Source: Clostridiaceae bacterium
GTDB taxonomy: Bacteria > Bacillota > Clostridia > Acetivibrionales > DUMB01
DNA length: 64,000 nt
Assembly: GCA_012840085.1 (NCBI GenBank)
Contig: DUMB01000080.1
Span: forward strand, 41,498-105,497
Direction: 5' to 3'
The notes beneath the pieces are model-generated. The model had not been told where the DNA came from. It did not search any database and worked only from the letters and a program-made list of their open reading frames with translations. The position numbers were made by a program, and so were the translations under genes. This document shows positions 25,526 through 35,500 of the stretch, in pieces (position 1 is the stretch's first letter; every line of letters starts with the position of its first letter).

Positions 25526-28500
25526 TCACCTAAGTTCATTTGTTGTTCTTAATATCTCTATCAAATTATTTTTCATTATGCTAAACTCATTTTCTTGTAT
25601 AACAGGATAATCAATCTCAACATTAACCTCTTCACTTAGTCGGAACAGGTAATTCCGACCTTTACGGCCTTTTTCAAGCAAGCTCTCTTGGACAGCCTTA
25701 TTAAGTTTAAATATCCGAAATACCACAAGATACCCCTCTTCACATCCTTCGAAATACTTTAGTGGTGCCTCTGGTGACCAAATAGTGAAGAGACCCTCTT
25801 CGTATAGTCTTTTAAATAATTCAGGTATAATTCTCACTTTAAATTGTTGGTCGATTCTTGCAACAAACTCAAGAATATAATTATTTTCCTTATAATCAGT
25901 TAATCTGGAGTAATATTTCTTACCTTCGACTGAAAGATCATAGATAGAGGAAGATTTCTTTGCATCTAAGAGGAATAGTCCATTTTCATTTGGTATTGGA
26001 TTCTTTTTGCAAATAAGAATTTGATAAGGGTACTTTGCATCTACTCCGCCCTTAGTCATTGCCATTATGTTTATATATTCATCTCTTAACACAAATCTAA
26101 CTTTGTTTTCATCTTCCACTATAGCAGTTCTCTCAATTTCTGTATATTTACTCTCCAGCCTCTCTCTATAAAATCTTCTTGTCCTGTAGTCAATAATATC
26201 CTTGTAATGCTTTATAAACGCCGGATTATGAATAAATTCCTCTAGTTCAGGAGCAAGGCAGAACCTGCTGTTATTATCTTCGTAGAAAAATTCCCCGGAA
26301 GATTGCATTAGAAACTTCATTGGGTTTCTTTTTGCCAGGCTTACAAATTCCTTTTTGCCCCAGCTCTTATAATTCATCGAGCTTTTATCTCTCAACATAT
26401 CAATTGCATTAGAAGGATTCGAATAAAACTCTTTAAAGCTTTCATAAATATCATCTTCATCAATTTTTAACTTCATTTGTCCGTTATTATAAAAAGCGAG
26501 AAGAATTGGTATTTTATACATTTTTGTCATACTTGTATTTTCAATTTCTTTAAGAAATTCGTGCGCCTTTGTACGCAATAATGCCTGTTCATCCTCTGAA
26601 AGTTCACCAATCTTTTCAAGGAATGAAATGTAGTCTTTGAATATATTTAAATCCTTTTTGGTACGGATTGCAATGTATATGCCCTCATCCATATAAGTAT
26701 ACATTTGCAGCCTCTGTGGCCTGTCTCCGAGATACTCCTTAATTCTGAAGTATTCATCCTTTACTCTTTCAAATAATTCTTTCTGCTCATCTGCCATCCG
26801 TTTAAAAAGATCTATTAACCTAAAGTCGAAATCAACAAAACAGCCTTCCGGATATTCTTCTTCATCCGGTATATGAATTTTTCTGCTCCCTTTTTCGAAA
26901 TCTTTTACATCTCCCGTAAGAAAAAATGGAATAAGATTTGCCCTTTTATAATTTCCTATAAAATCCAGAACATTTACATATTTTTTCCCACCTTTTTTAC
27001 GCAGTCCTCTGCCCAGCTGCTGTAAAAAAACCGTTGGTGACTCTGTTGGCCTCAAAAACATAACCATATCTACTTCCGGAATATCAAGGCCCTCATTAAA
27101 CATGTCTACAGAGAAAATTACTTTAATTTCAGCTCTTTTCAGTTTATCAACCGCTTCTTTCCGATCTGCAACATTACATGATTCTCTTTCATTTCTTAAA
27201 TTGGAACTATCTTTTGATATATTCCCGCTTATCACAGCACAAGCTTCAACTCCGTGTTCTGTAAAATAGTCTGCCATAAAAACTGCATGTTTTCTGCTTG
27301 AGCAAAATCCTAAAGCCCTACTGCTGTTAAACTTACGATAATGTTGCAATATTAAATCTGCTCGTTTGTTTATACTTAAAGCTTCTTCCAGTTGCTTCTC
27401 ATTATATTTTCCGTATTTATAGTCGATCCTGCTGTAATCTGTTTCATCATAAATGCCATAGTATCTGAAAGGTACAAGCCAACCCTTGTTTATGGCTTCC
27501 TTCAATCTGACTTCATACACAAGGTTATAATCACATAAAGCAAAAACATCCTGGTTGTCAAGCCTTTCCGGCGTTGCTGTAAGTCCAAGCAGGAACTTTG
27601 GCCGAAAATATCCAATAACATTCACATAGCTGTCTGCCACTGCATGGTGGAATTCATCAATGATAATATAATCAAATTCATCTCTTTCAAAATAATTATT
27701 GTTCAGATATTCTTTGCGTCCCATAGTTTGAACTGTAGCAAATAATATTTCACAATCTTTGTCTTTCCGCTCTCCGCTAAAAAATCCGGTGGTAGCTTCA
27801 GGCCTTACGCATTTGAAAGATCTTTCCGCCTGAAGGAGAATTTCTTCTCTATGAGCTATGAAAAGTATTCTTTTAAAACCCTTTGAATCAAAGGCTGCCA
27901 GAAATGTCTTTCCCGTCCCGGTGGCAGCAACCACTATACCTTTGTCCCATCCTTCAAGCCTGGACTTCTTCAATTCATACAGAGCTTCTATCTGAGGACC
28001 TATTGGACACGGATACTCTATAATTTTGCATTTGTCCTGATCATCTGTATCAATTGCATATTCCGGCTCAGGTTCTGCTGCTGCATATCCTGTCACAGGT
28101 ACATCAGCATTTTTTTCTTTTCCCGATTCGATAGCAGCTGAGGTTCCGTTTTCAAGCCTTTCCAAATCCTCAAAAAGTTTCGGCCTTCTCCAGGTTTTCG
28201 AATACTTTCTCATTTCATTATCATCAACTATAATTGAATGATTGAAAAATAGATCCTCAAAAGCTCGCTTAAAATGTAAATAATCTTCCGGACTTTTTAT
28301 AGAGCAGATTCTATAGTTCCACTCAATGCCGTCGGTCAAAGCTGAGCGGGACATATTTGAAGAACCTATAAAGATCTCGCCGCTATCTTCAAATTCAAAA
28401 ATATATGCTTTTGGATGAAATGATTTATTAGGAACGTTGTAAAAACGCAAATCAACCCCGTCTCCAAAAGAATCCTTAAGAAGATAAAGAGCTTGAGGCT

Positions 28501-28738
28501 GAGTTATATTGAGATAATTCCCACAAAGAATCCTAATAGCCGCCCCCCTGTTAACAGCTTGCTTGAAGTCCTCCTCTAAGAGCCTTACACCGGACTCCAT
28601 CAGAAATGCAACTATTATATCTATTCTTTTTGCCCTGGAACTTGACTCTTTAAGGCGATCATATAAATGATCTCTATCACCTGTGACACAATTTCTATTT
28701 GAGAAACTGTGATTATATAAAGATGAATACTCTGCCAT
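25526..28738 (-). CDS. PLD-SF2 helicase-DUF3427 protein
   Basis: 1070 aa. Residues about 25-165 are a phospholipase D-like nuclease domain with an H-x-K motif (SFHPKAYIFEFEDSG, GSSNMSRSAL). Residues about 255-610 form a superfamily-2 helicase: Walker A AATGTGKT, DEFHH box, GLTATPERLD, and the arginine-finger region QQLGRGLRKKGGKKYVNVLD. The C-terminal 400 residues match the DUF3427 type that ends with a short-patch DNA-binding region. Proteins with this layout occur alone in many bacteria and have been linked to DNA repair or anti-phage defence. Here it is unaccompanied by methylase or other restriction genes. The start has GGGAGATATG upstream. Confidence 0.85.
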   Translation of the reverse strand: MAEYSSLYNHSFSNRNCVTGDRDHLYDRLKESSSRAKRIDIIVAFLMESGVRLLEEDFKQAVNRGAAIRILCGNYLNITQPQALYLLKDSFGDGVDLRFYNVPNKSFHPKAYIFEFEDSGEIFIGSSNMSRSALTDGIEWNYRICSIKSPEDYLHFKRAFEDLFFNHSIIVDDNEMRKYSKTWRRPKLFEDLERLENGTSAAIESGKEKNADVPVTGYAAAEPEPEYAIDTDDQDKCKIIEYPCPIGPQIEALYELKKSRLEGWDKGIVVAATGTGKTFLAAFDSKGFKRILFIAHREEILLQAERSFKCVRPEATTGFFSGERKDKDCEILFATVQTMGRKEYLNNNYFERDEFDYIIIDEFHHAVADSYVNVIGYFRPKFLLGLTATPERLDNQDVFALCDYNLVYEVRLKEAINKGWLVPFRYYGIYDETDYSRIDYKYGKYNEKQLEEALSINKRADLILQHYRKFNSSRALGFCSSRKHAVFMADYFTEHGVEACAVISGNISKDSSNLRNERESCNVADRKEAVDKLKRAEIKVIFSVDMFNEGLDIPEVDMVMFLRPTESPTVFLQQLGRGLRKKGGKKYVNVLDFIGNYKRANLIPFFLTGDVKDFEKGSRKIHIPDEEEYPEGCFVDFDFRLIDLFKRMADEQKELFERVKDEYFRIKEYLGDRPQRLQMYTYMDEGIYIAIRTKKDLNIFKDYISFLEKIGELSEDEQALLRTKAHEFLKEIENTSMTKMYKIPILLAFYNNGQMKLKIDEDDIYESFKEFYSNPSNAIDMLRDKSSMNYKSWGKKEFVSLAKRNPMKFLMQSSGEFFYEDNNSRFCLAPELEEFIHNPAFIKHYKDIIDYRTRRFYRERLESKYTEIERTAIVEDENKVRFVLRDEYINIMAMTKGGVDAKYPYQILICKKNPIPNENGLFLLDAKKSSSIYDLSVEGKKYYSRLTDYKENNYILEFVARIDQQFKVRIIPELFKRLYEEGLFTIWSPEAPLKYFEGCEEGYLVVFRIFKLNKAVQESLLEKGRKGRNYLFRLSEEVNVEIDYPVIQENEFSIMKNNLIEILRTTNELR

Positions 28739-28762
28739 TTACATATCTCCCTTTATCCCTTA

Positions 28763-29140
28763 TTAACCGTCATACTCCACAAGGGGCTTTTTGAAGTTCC
28801 TTATGCCGCCTCTGGGATTATCAACATCTCCGAAATATCTGGGAATAACATGTATATGAAGGTGGAAAACAGTTTGCCCGGCAGCTTCTCCGACATTGAT
28901 TCCTATGTTGTATCCGTCAGGCCTAAGCTCGCTGTCAAGCAACTCTTTCACTTTATTAATCAATTCATTTAATGCCAGAATTTCATCCGGTGTCGAATCA
29001 AAGAAGCTGGCATAATGCCTTTTGGGCATCACAAGCACATGTCCGCTGTTTACAGGGTAACTATCATATATTGCAAAAGCAAGTTCGTTTTCCATTATAA
29101 AGTTTTTGCTGTTCATATATTCACAAAAAATGCAGGACAT
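28763..29140 (-). CDS. HIT-family hydrolase (Hint/Fhit-like)
   Basis: 125 aa from the ATG at 29140 after TTGGAGG. It has the zinc-like CIFCEY start and the histidine triad HLHIHVIPRY, with the upstream INVGEAAGQTVFHLH, typical of HIT nucleotide hydrolases or transferases that cut AMP conjugates. It stands 24 bp upstream of the helicase gene on the same strand and may be co-transcribed. Confidence 0.92.
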   Translation of the reverse strand: MSCIFCEYMNSKNFIMENELAFAIYDSYPVNSGHVLVMPKRHYASFFDSTPDEILALNELINKVKELLDSELRPDGYNIGINVGEAAGQTVFHLHIHVIPRYFGDVDNPRGGIRNFKKPLVEYDG

Positions 29141-29261
29141 TAGAACCTCCAAAATTATCATAACATATTGAATTTATCACAAAATATGGCAAGCCTGTAT
29201 CTATAATATCAATAATTTTAAACATTATCAAAAATAATTTTCTATTCTTAAAACCCCAATT

Positions 29262-29301
29262 ATAAAAGGACTGCCGTCCAACAAACTGAACAGCAGTCCT
29301 T
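29262..29301 (-). terminator. terminator of the radical SAM/Hsp70/HerA operon
   Basis: AAGGACTGC and GCAGTCCTT form a 9-bp stem with an 18-nt loop, followed on the minus strand by TTTTATAATT. It lies 114 bp after the radical SAM stop codon. The gap between the stop and this hairpin has no convincing gene. Confidence 0.7.
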
Positions 29302-29414
29302 CAGTATAAATTGCCAAAGTATAGATATTATTCAGAATCTAAAACCGCAAGCAGGGAGTCCATATCGTGAGGTACCTCAATGTACTTGAAGTGTTACTTC
29401 CAATTATGAGGCTT

Positions 29415-30632
29415 TTATGCTCTTGTTAACACTCCCAACCGAACCAATTCATCACAAAATGTCAATACTTCAGAATTAGCTCTCTCATCAGATAACTTAA
29501 ATAATGTTGCGATGATGCTCGATATTTCCTGTATGCTCTTTCCGCTAGCAATTTCTTCTAATATTATTGCTCCCGTTTTATTTAATCCATACGGAGTTCC
29601 TTTTATTGCCACAACAGCAATCGTATCCTCCAGGAACAATTCACTAGCCGGATTAGCATTTTTGAAATACTCCGCAATAGATACTTTTTCGTCAATACGA
29701 TAGTCTTTTTGGAATACAATGCCTTTATTTAATTTATACATATTTCTCCCTTTCTTAGCAAATCCCATGCAAGAATAATGTGAACGAAGATAAATTAATG
29801 ACTCAGAGTTGCACCAAACATCGTGAATATCATCTTTTACCGCATTCCCTATTTTATAAGTATTGTAAACACATGGTGAAATATCTCCATTACACATAAT
29901 TGCGAGTGATGTCTTTCCGCACGGACATCCATTATCTATTCCCTCAATGTATTCTGAACCATAACTGAGATTTATCGTTATTGGATATAGTTTTTTCCAT
30001 GTAACAATATTACTGTACAACTGCTCTTTCTGTGATTCACTTAACTCCAAATCCTGTCTAAAATACGCATTACCCATTGTTTTTAAACGTTTGAAATCTA
30101 TGCCGTTTACACCCAATGAAACTCCTAATTTTATTATTTCTTCCAGATTTCCATAATTCTGAGTTGTAATAGTAGTTGAAATAGAAACGTGAAATCCGGC
30201 CTCAACATACAATCTAATACTTCTACAAGCCTCTGCCCAGCTATTTGGCTGATTTCGGTTTTCATCGTGGAGTTTGCTATCAGAATTATCAATACTAACA
30301 GATACCCCGCGAAGGCCTGACCGCTGTAGTTGACTCACAACTTCTTTCGTCAGCTTCCAGCCATTTGTACTTAGATTCACTTGAATATTATGTTCTGACA
30401 AAAACCGGATAACCTCAAAACAATCATTACACAATAGAGGTTCTCCTCCTCCAAGATTGACATTAAACACCTTGTTTTTTGCAATATTTTTAGCTACAAT
30501 CATTTTGTCTTCAAAATCCAGCTCGTTTAAATCCATCCGGGTTCTGCTATAACAGTGAGTGCAATTAAAATTACATTTATAAGTATAATTCCAATTGACA
30601 TGCATTGGTGCGCCTAACAAAATATATTCCAT
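29415..30632 (-). CDS. radical SAM/SPASM peptide-modifying enzyme with C-terminal PqqD-like domain
   Basis: 405 aa from the ATG at 30632, which has AGAGGCG upstream. The cluster motif C20-x3-C24-x2-C27 (CNFNCTHC) and NLGGGEPLL define radical SAM. A SPASM-like set of cysteines follows (C236, C238, C247, C254, C288) for auxiliary clusters. From MYKLN at about residue 298 the rest is a PqqD-like domain (VAIKGTPYGLNKTGAIILEE, then helices to the end). Such enzymes install C-C or thioether links in ribosomal peptides. The 64-aa peptide encoded 143 bp upstream is the likely substrate. The bond formed cannot be predicted. Confidence 0.85.
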   Translation of the reverse strand: MEYILLGAPMHVNWNYTYKCNFNCTHCYSRTRMDLNELDFEDKMIVAKNIAKNKVFNVNLGGGEPLLCNDCFEVIRFLSEHNIQVNLSTNGWKLTKEVVSQLQRSGLRGVSVSIDNSDSKLHDENRNQPNSWAEACRSIRLYVEAGFHVSISTTITTQNYGNLEEIIKLGVSLGVNGIDFKRLKTMGNAYFRQDLELSESQKEQLYSNIVTWKKLYPITINLSYGSEYIEGIDNGCPCGKTSLAIMCNGDISPCVYNTYKIGNAVKDDIHDVWCNSESLIYLRSHYSCMGFAKKGRNMYKLNKGIVFQKDYRIDEKVSIAEYFKNANPASELFLEDTIAVVAIKGTPYGLNKTGAIILEEIASGKSIQEISSIIATLFKLSDERANSEVLTFCDELVRLGVLTRA

Positions 30633-30774
30633 AATATACGCCTCTTTATATATTCTTTTCTGCCTCAGCAATTTCTGATTGATCCGTTTATTTCACAACT
30701 ATATAATCCTAATTAAAAGCTTCTTGCCTTTTGCTTTAGCAAAACTAAAATCTGCTATTCATATTCTTCTCGAT

Positions 30775-30969
30775 TCAGGCCGTAGTACAAGAGCTTCCAA
30801 AACTTAACCGTGAAATCTTGGGCGGTTCATATGTCAGCGGAGTTTCTTTGAAATCCAACACCTTATCCAAAGTATCCTTCATATCCTGCTGATTGAGTTC
30901 ATTAGCCGAATGCTCCATACCATCTTGGAATTCTTTCAACTCATTTCTGTTAGTAATCTCACTTGACAT
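30775..30969 (-). CDS. putative RiPP precursor peptide
   Basis: 64 aa with a strong AGGAGGA site. The N-terminal 45 residues are acidic and helical without Cys. They are followed by the segment YEPPKI, similar to the Y-x-x-P-x-I/L element read by PqqD-type recognition domains, and then the short tail SRLSFGSSCTTA with a single Cys, several Ser/Thr and one Phe. It lies between a PqqD-like gene and a radical SAM/SPASM gene and starts 4 bp after the former. That context and shape fit a modified peptide whose core is the last 10-14 residues. I do not recognise a named family. Confidence 0.75.
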   Translation of the reverse strand: MSSEITNRNELKEFQDGMEHSANELNQQDMKDTLDKVLDFKETPLTYEPPKISRLSFGSSCTTA

Positions 30970-30972
30970 AAT

Positions 30973-31302
30973 TTAGTCCTCCTCGATAATAATATTATTT
31001 TGCAGTAAAAAATTAAGTGTATTCTCGAAATCGCTCATAACTCTTACGGATTCGATTTGGAATAATGAGGCAATCTGTGTAACCGTGTCTGTTTTCTCAG
31101 TGTTTGATAAAATATACTCTAATATCATTGCAGATACAGCATTGAAACCGTATGTATTGTGATCAACGGTTACAACTATTACTCGATCGCTTGTAAGTAG
31201 ATCTGGATAGTACAGTCCTTCCCTTACATACCGTTCCACAGTGTAGTCTGGCGGAATTCGAAAACCTCTCTGCATTTCAGCTTGCGGATTCAACTTATAC
31301 AT
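30973..31302 (-). CDS. PqqD-like peptide-recognition protein (RRE)
   Basis: 109 aa with a strong AAGGAGG site. It opens with MYKLN and contains RVIVVTVDHNTYGFNAVSAM, then a helical wing ending in LLQNNIII. This matches the PqqD fold: three beta-strands and a helical bundle that bind leader peptides. The same MYKLN start and YGxNxxxAxILE block recur in the C-terminal domain of the radical SAM enzyme, so the two domains are paralogues. It starts 25 bp after the gene upstream and ends 3 bp before the precursor. Confidence 0.75.
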   Translation of the reverse strand: MYKLNPQAEMQRGFRIPPDYTVERYVREGLYYPDLLTSDRVIVVTVDHNTYGFNAVSAMILEYILSNTEKTDTVTQIASLFQIESVRVMSDFENTLNFLLQNNIIIEED

Positions 31303-31326
31303 ATAATACAGCCTCCTTATTAAATA

Positions 31327-31749
31327 TTATTTATTTGATATTTTTATTTCTGCGATATGAGATATTGTATTTTTTATTGTCTGAATTGTATAAATTGAAC
31401 CATTTATACCAAAATACCCTAATACAGTCATGCCGCTTCCTACTTCGAAGTGCGGCTGTCCGTATTCATGCACAAATTCAGAATAACTACGGTTTTCCCA
31501 CTTTTGGAGTTCTGCAAATGGTAGGTTGAGTACATTTACAGACGCAATTTGTATTTCTCCAAAATTGTTGTACAATGCATAAGCTGTTGATTTCCCAAAA
31601 ACAAATGAAATTGCGATGTAGCCTCCATTGGATTTAAAAACCGCCAAGGAAGGATATTCTATAACTGGCATTCCATAATAAGATGCGATCTGTTTTTTGG
31701 TGCAACCAAGAATATCACTCATAGACATGCTAATACTGTCATTATTCAT
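31327..31749 (-). CDS. unknown small protein of the peptide operon
   Basis: 140 aa. It starts inside the end of the peptidase gene (8-bp overlap) behind GGAGG. There is no signal peptide or membrane segment. The sequence alternates short beta-strands (GGYIAISFVFGKSTAYALYN, FGEIQIASVNVL) with the turn-rich HEYGQPHFEVGSGMTVLGYF, which suggests a compact beta domain. I do not recognise the family. Its position between a peptidase and the PqqD-like gene suggests a role in maturation or as an immunity or binding protein. This is inference only. Confidence 0.6.
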   Translation of the reverse strand: MNNDSISMSMSDILGCTKKQIASYYGMPVIEYPSLAVFKSNGGYIAISFVFGKSTAYALYNNFGEIQIASVNVLNLPFAELQKWENRSYSEFVHEYGQPHFEVGSGMTVLGYFGINGSIYTIQTIKNTISHIAEIKISNK

Positions 31750-32497
31750 GCTCTACCTCCAATCCACTTAGTTTTTTTACTGCATAGTACCCTAGAAAAT
31801 GCTTATATTCTCCTCTGTCACATTCGGATGGATCAAAAATCAGGTTTCCTCTTGCATTTGTATTTTCCACTTGAGAAGTTCCCGGTTTATGATACCAGTT
31901 ACCTTCCTCACCTTTTCTGTAAAAGTGGAAGTCAGTAAAAGATCCAGGGTTATTTATTAGATTATCCGTTACTGCTAATGCTATCATCCATTCTCCATCT
32001 CCAGGCTGATAATCTTTTTCGACTTCTTTAATATCCATTCCAAGTACACTCGCATCATCTTTCATCATCTTATAGAAAAAGTTTTTTTGTTGTTGCGGGG
32101 TTCCGAAATTCAGTACTTCCAATGATTGCCTGGCTATTTCAGGATCAAATCCATGTGACAAATCACCAGGAGTCGGGCGACATTCAAATGGTAATCCAGT
32201 CAAAGGATTAAGAGGCAACTTCATAGCGAAAGCATAACAGTTCGGCCCCTCCATTGTAAACGTTTCATCAGAAAAATGATATAATGACAGATCTCCATAT
32301 TTTTCAAACTCTAAGGTATACTCTGTTTCTTGTTTCTCTAAAAAATCATGGTAATAGTATTCTGTCATTTTTCTTCTGAATTCTGCCGGATCCCATCCAA
32401 ATGCAGCAAAAATATTCTTCTCTCGTGCATCCTGAATTTCATGTTTCGATTCAGGTATACTCTCCACATTAGATGAATGTTCCAGTATCTCAGACAT
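31742..32497 (-). CDS. papain-like cysteine peptidase candidate
   Basis: 251 aa, cytosolic. The motif EGPNCYAFAMK with C87 at the start of a helix, TDFHFYRKGEEGNWYHKPG with H191 and H203, and a downstream LIFDP resemble the Cys/His/Asp arrangement of a papain-like (NlpC/CHAP-like) family in which NCYAYA, DxHWYR and W-HKPG motifs recur. It could remove the leader of the peptide, or it could be an effector acting on cell wall or protein. The start has AAAGGAG upstream. The assignment rests on motif shape only. Confidence 0.55.
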   Translation of the reverse strand: MSEILEHSSNVESIPESKHEIQDAREKNIFAAFGWDPAEFRRKMTEYYYHDFLEKQETEYTLEFEKYGDLSLYHFSDETFTMEGPNCYAFAMKLPLNPLTGLPFECRPTPGDLSHGFDPEIARQSLEVLNFGTPQQQKNFFYKMMKDDASVLGMDIKEVEKDYQPGDGEWMIALAVTDNLINNPGSFTDFHFYRKGEEGNWYHKPGTSQVENTNARGNLIFDPSECDRGEYKHFLGYYAVKKLSGLEVEHE

Positions 32498-32596
32498 GAG
32501 CCGATTTATCTCCTTTCATATTATATTACCGATTGTCCTTATCGATGGACCGAAAGGAACGCATATGCTATAAGTAGATTAATGATATTTCAAGAA

Positions 32597-35500
32597 TCAG
32601 TAAGTACTCTGCATATATTTTTGAAAAGCAACCGCTATCTTTTCAAATCGTTCATCCTGCAAATAGTATTCATTGACTAAAATAAAAATAAAATAATCCA
32701 ACTCTCGATTGCTCATAGAATCTATTGTATCTGGCAGTGCTCTTTCGACAATACCACGAATTCTTGCTGGACTAGCAGCATTTATTGCTTTTTCGAATGT
32801 GCTGCGAAGATCGAAATACGCACAAACAATTCGCGGATAAACAGATTGCCGATCTTTCATATTTTTAGACGAATACTCTGTAAGCAGTTTCTTGATTTCG
32901 CCACTAATAGGGAGCTTAAAAAACGCTTCCGTATTGTCTGGGAAATACTTAGAAAGCCACTGATCCAAACGACGGTGAGCAATTGCATTCCCAAGTGAAA
33001 TATCAACCAAGGAATCATCTATTGAATCCTCTGGACATTCATAAATCTCTTCATCTACCTGCCAATATGGAATTTTGACAAGAGATGCACCAAACCAGTC
33101 ATTTTGATAAACTGCGGCAATTCCCGTAGGAAGTTTTGCCAGCTCATCTATTTGCTCGGCGTTCAGACCGATTGAATGCCCTATAAGCTCCCGATCTGAT
33201 GATTCTGGTAATCTCAAAACAATTTTTGTATTTGTGTTTCGAATCACAGATAAATCCAAAAGCCCAGGTGCTTGATCAACAATAATAAATCCTTCACCAG
33301 TAGAACGCATTTCTGCCAAAGAATTTGAAAGCATTTCAACAGACTTTCCTGTAATATTTGCAGTACCTATAGATTGCTCTGTTGATATTCGTTTTAAAAT
33401 GTTATGTGCTTCTTCAAGAACTGTTATGTGCCGTAATCCTGAACTAATTGTTTTTGTTGTACACTGGCGATACTCCTTCAATCTGATAACAAGCAATCCC
33501 ATAATCAACGCTTTCGTTTCTGACGATCCCAATCGACTTAAATCTATAATTACGTTGTTGTCAAACAGATCTTCGTCTGATAAATCATTCGAACAGAACA
33601 GAGTACTATTAGTGCCGGTAGTCAATTCCCTTAAGCGGGTAGCTAATGCACCTTTATAATTCCCTTTAATTTCAGCTGAGTAATCTGACTCATCCATAAT
33701 CTGGTTGATACACTTAAAAACATCTTGAAATGTTGGGAATATATCCTGAGAAATTTTATTATTTGATTCTCTCAGGTTCCATCCGGAAATCTCATAGGCT
33801 CTCTCGACTGCCTGCTTCAAAACCGATGGCATTGCGGCTTCCATTGGCCAGCATACATTGAATACACTAATTAAGTAATCTATGTGTTCTAGCACATGTA
33901 CGCCCCTTCTAAATCTAAACGGATTTATTCGAAGCAACTTACTAATCTCCTTATTTGTACCATAAACTTCAACATCATCGCGGTGTCCAAAAACAGTTTT
34001 ATACTCGCCCTTTGCCGGTTCTATCACCATAAAATGTAATCCTGGTCGTGCAATTAGTGCATTGTTAAGCAAACTATATATTGTATTGCTCTTTCCAGAC
34101 CCTGTCGTCCCGGTTACAAAGGTATGCATGGTTAAACTATCCAAGTTCAATGTTACATCTGTTTTTTCTTCGCAACCCAAATGATAAATCTTCCCGAGAT
34201 TAAAACTATCCTTTGGAGTATATTTACCCGTTCGAATAATGTTACATTCAAAGCCCACACTTTCCCGTACCGATATTCCATTTATATTGTTCCTTGGTAG
34301 TCCCATAAAAATCGATAGTTCCTCCGACGTATTCATAACGGCGGGTGTAGCAGTTATATATGTTCCATCTTGCTCTCGAATCAAAAAAACAGGATGCTGA
34401 TAACATCTCAAATAACTTACTATTTTTTTATACTCGGCTCCATACCAAATGTTTACAGCAGAATTTTCAAGCTCAGTTTCAGTTCCGTATACGATTGCTT
34501 TAAATGAAGATGCCGCAATTCTGGCATCAGATAATGTCGGTGTAAGAATATACGCCGCAGCAGAAAACATTCCCAAACCCTTACCGTGGCTAATACGCTT
34601 CAATTTTTCATCGATTCTTTTAAGAAGATCTGAAACAGATTTATTCTCTACGGTCAGTTGAATTGTTTCACCTATCGTATTTGTCTTAGTGTCACCATCT
34701 GTCTTTCCAGCTGATTTTCCCGCCGACCTAGATATTGCATCAGATACAGCTTTACCAAAAGACATGGATTCGCTCTGCCCTTGATTGTAACTTACACCAT
34801 CTGAATTGCCTATAGACAATCCATAAGCATTTACACCTAAAGAAGAACTCGACCAATTGCTTACTCCTTGATTGTATGAATTACTTCTACCAACATTCAA
34901 TGAGGCAGATTTGGTTTTATTAATATTGTCCGTGATTGTTTCAGTATATGACTTTGAAATACTCTGAGCAGCAGACCAATTCGAAGATACCTGAATTTTT
35001 GAATATACAGATAAATTGGTGTATAGCATTTCCAGTTCTGTTCGAACCGAGTCAATTTCTTCGGGCTGAACTGGTCTGGCAAGAATAATTATCGTGTATT
35101 TCTTTCCTGACATAGTTTCAATCACTTTTTCCAAGCCTTGATAAAAACCACTATTTTGCTTTCCGTTATTATCTCTTGCTGATGCAATACATGAAACACT
35201 GGATACTGCTGTATATTCCAGGTCAAAGCATTTGTTCTGCAAGATTCGAATATCTTGTCTATTTAAAAGAGCAGTTTCATTGTCTCTGCATCCCGGAAAA
35301 TTACCAATAAAACTATCAAAGAGCCCTTTTGCTTTGGGGTAAGCTCCATTTATTCGACTGTTCTCACAACACACACCCAAATATAACTCTGTTTCACCAG
35401 ATTCATAGCCTCTGATAATCATTGCAAGATTTGCTCCCATGCTTCCTGCACTCGCATAAACACTTGTCAATTTCTGCAAGCTGTTTTCATGCTTATCTAA

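Noticed and set aside
29330..29405. Short minus-strand frame (HFKYIEVPHDMD...) after the radical SAM gene
   Set aside because: Only about 20 codons between stops, no start codon or site; possibly gene debris but not supportable.
30775..30969. Lasso peptide precursor
   Set aside because: The YxxP element fits, but no asparagine-synthetase-like cyclase and no transglutaminase-like B2 peptidase are encoded nearby; the radical SAM enzyme fits better.
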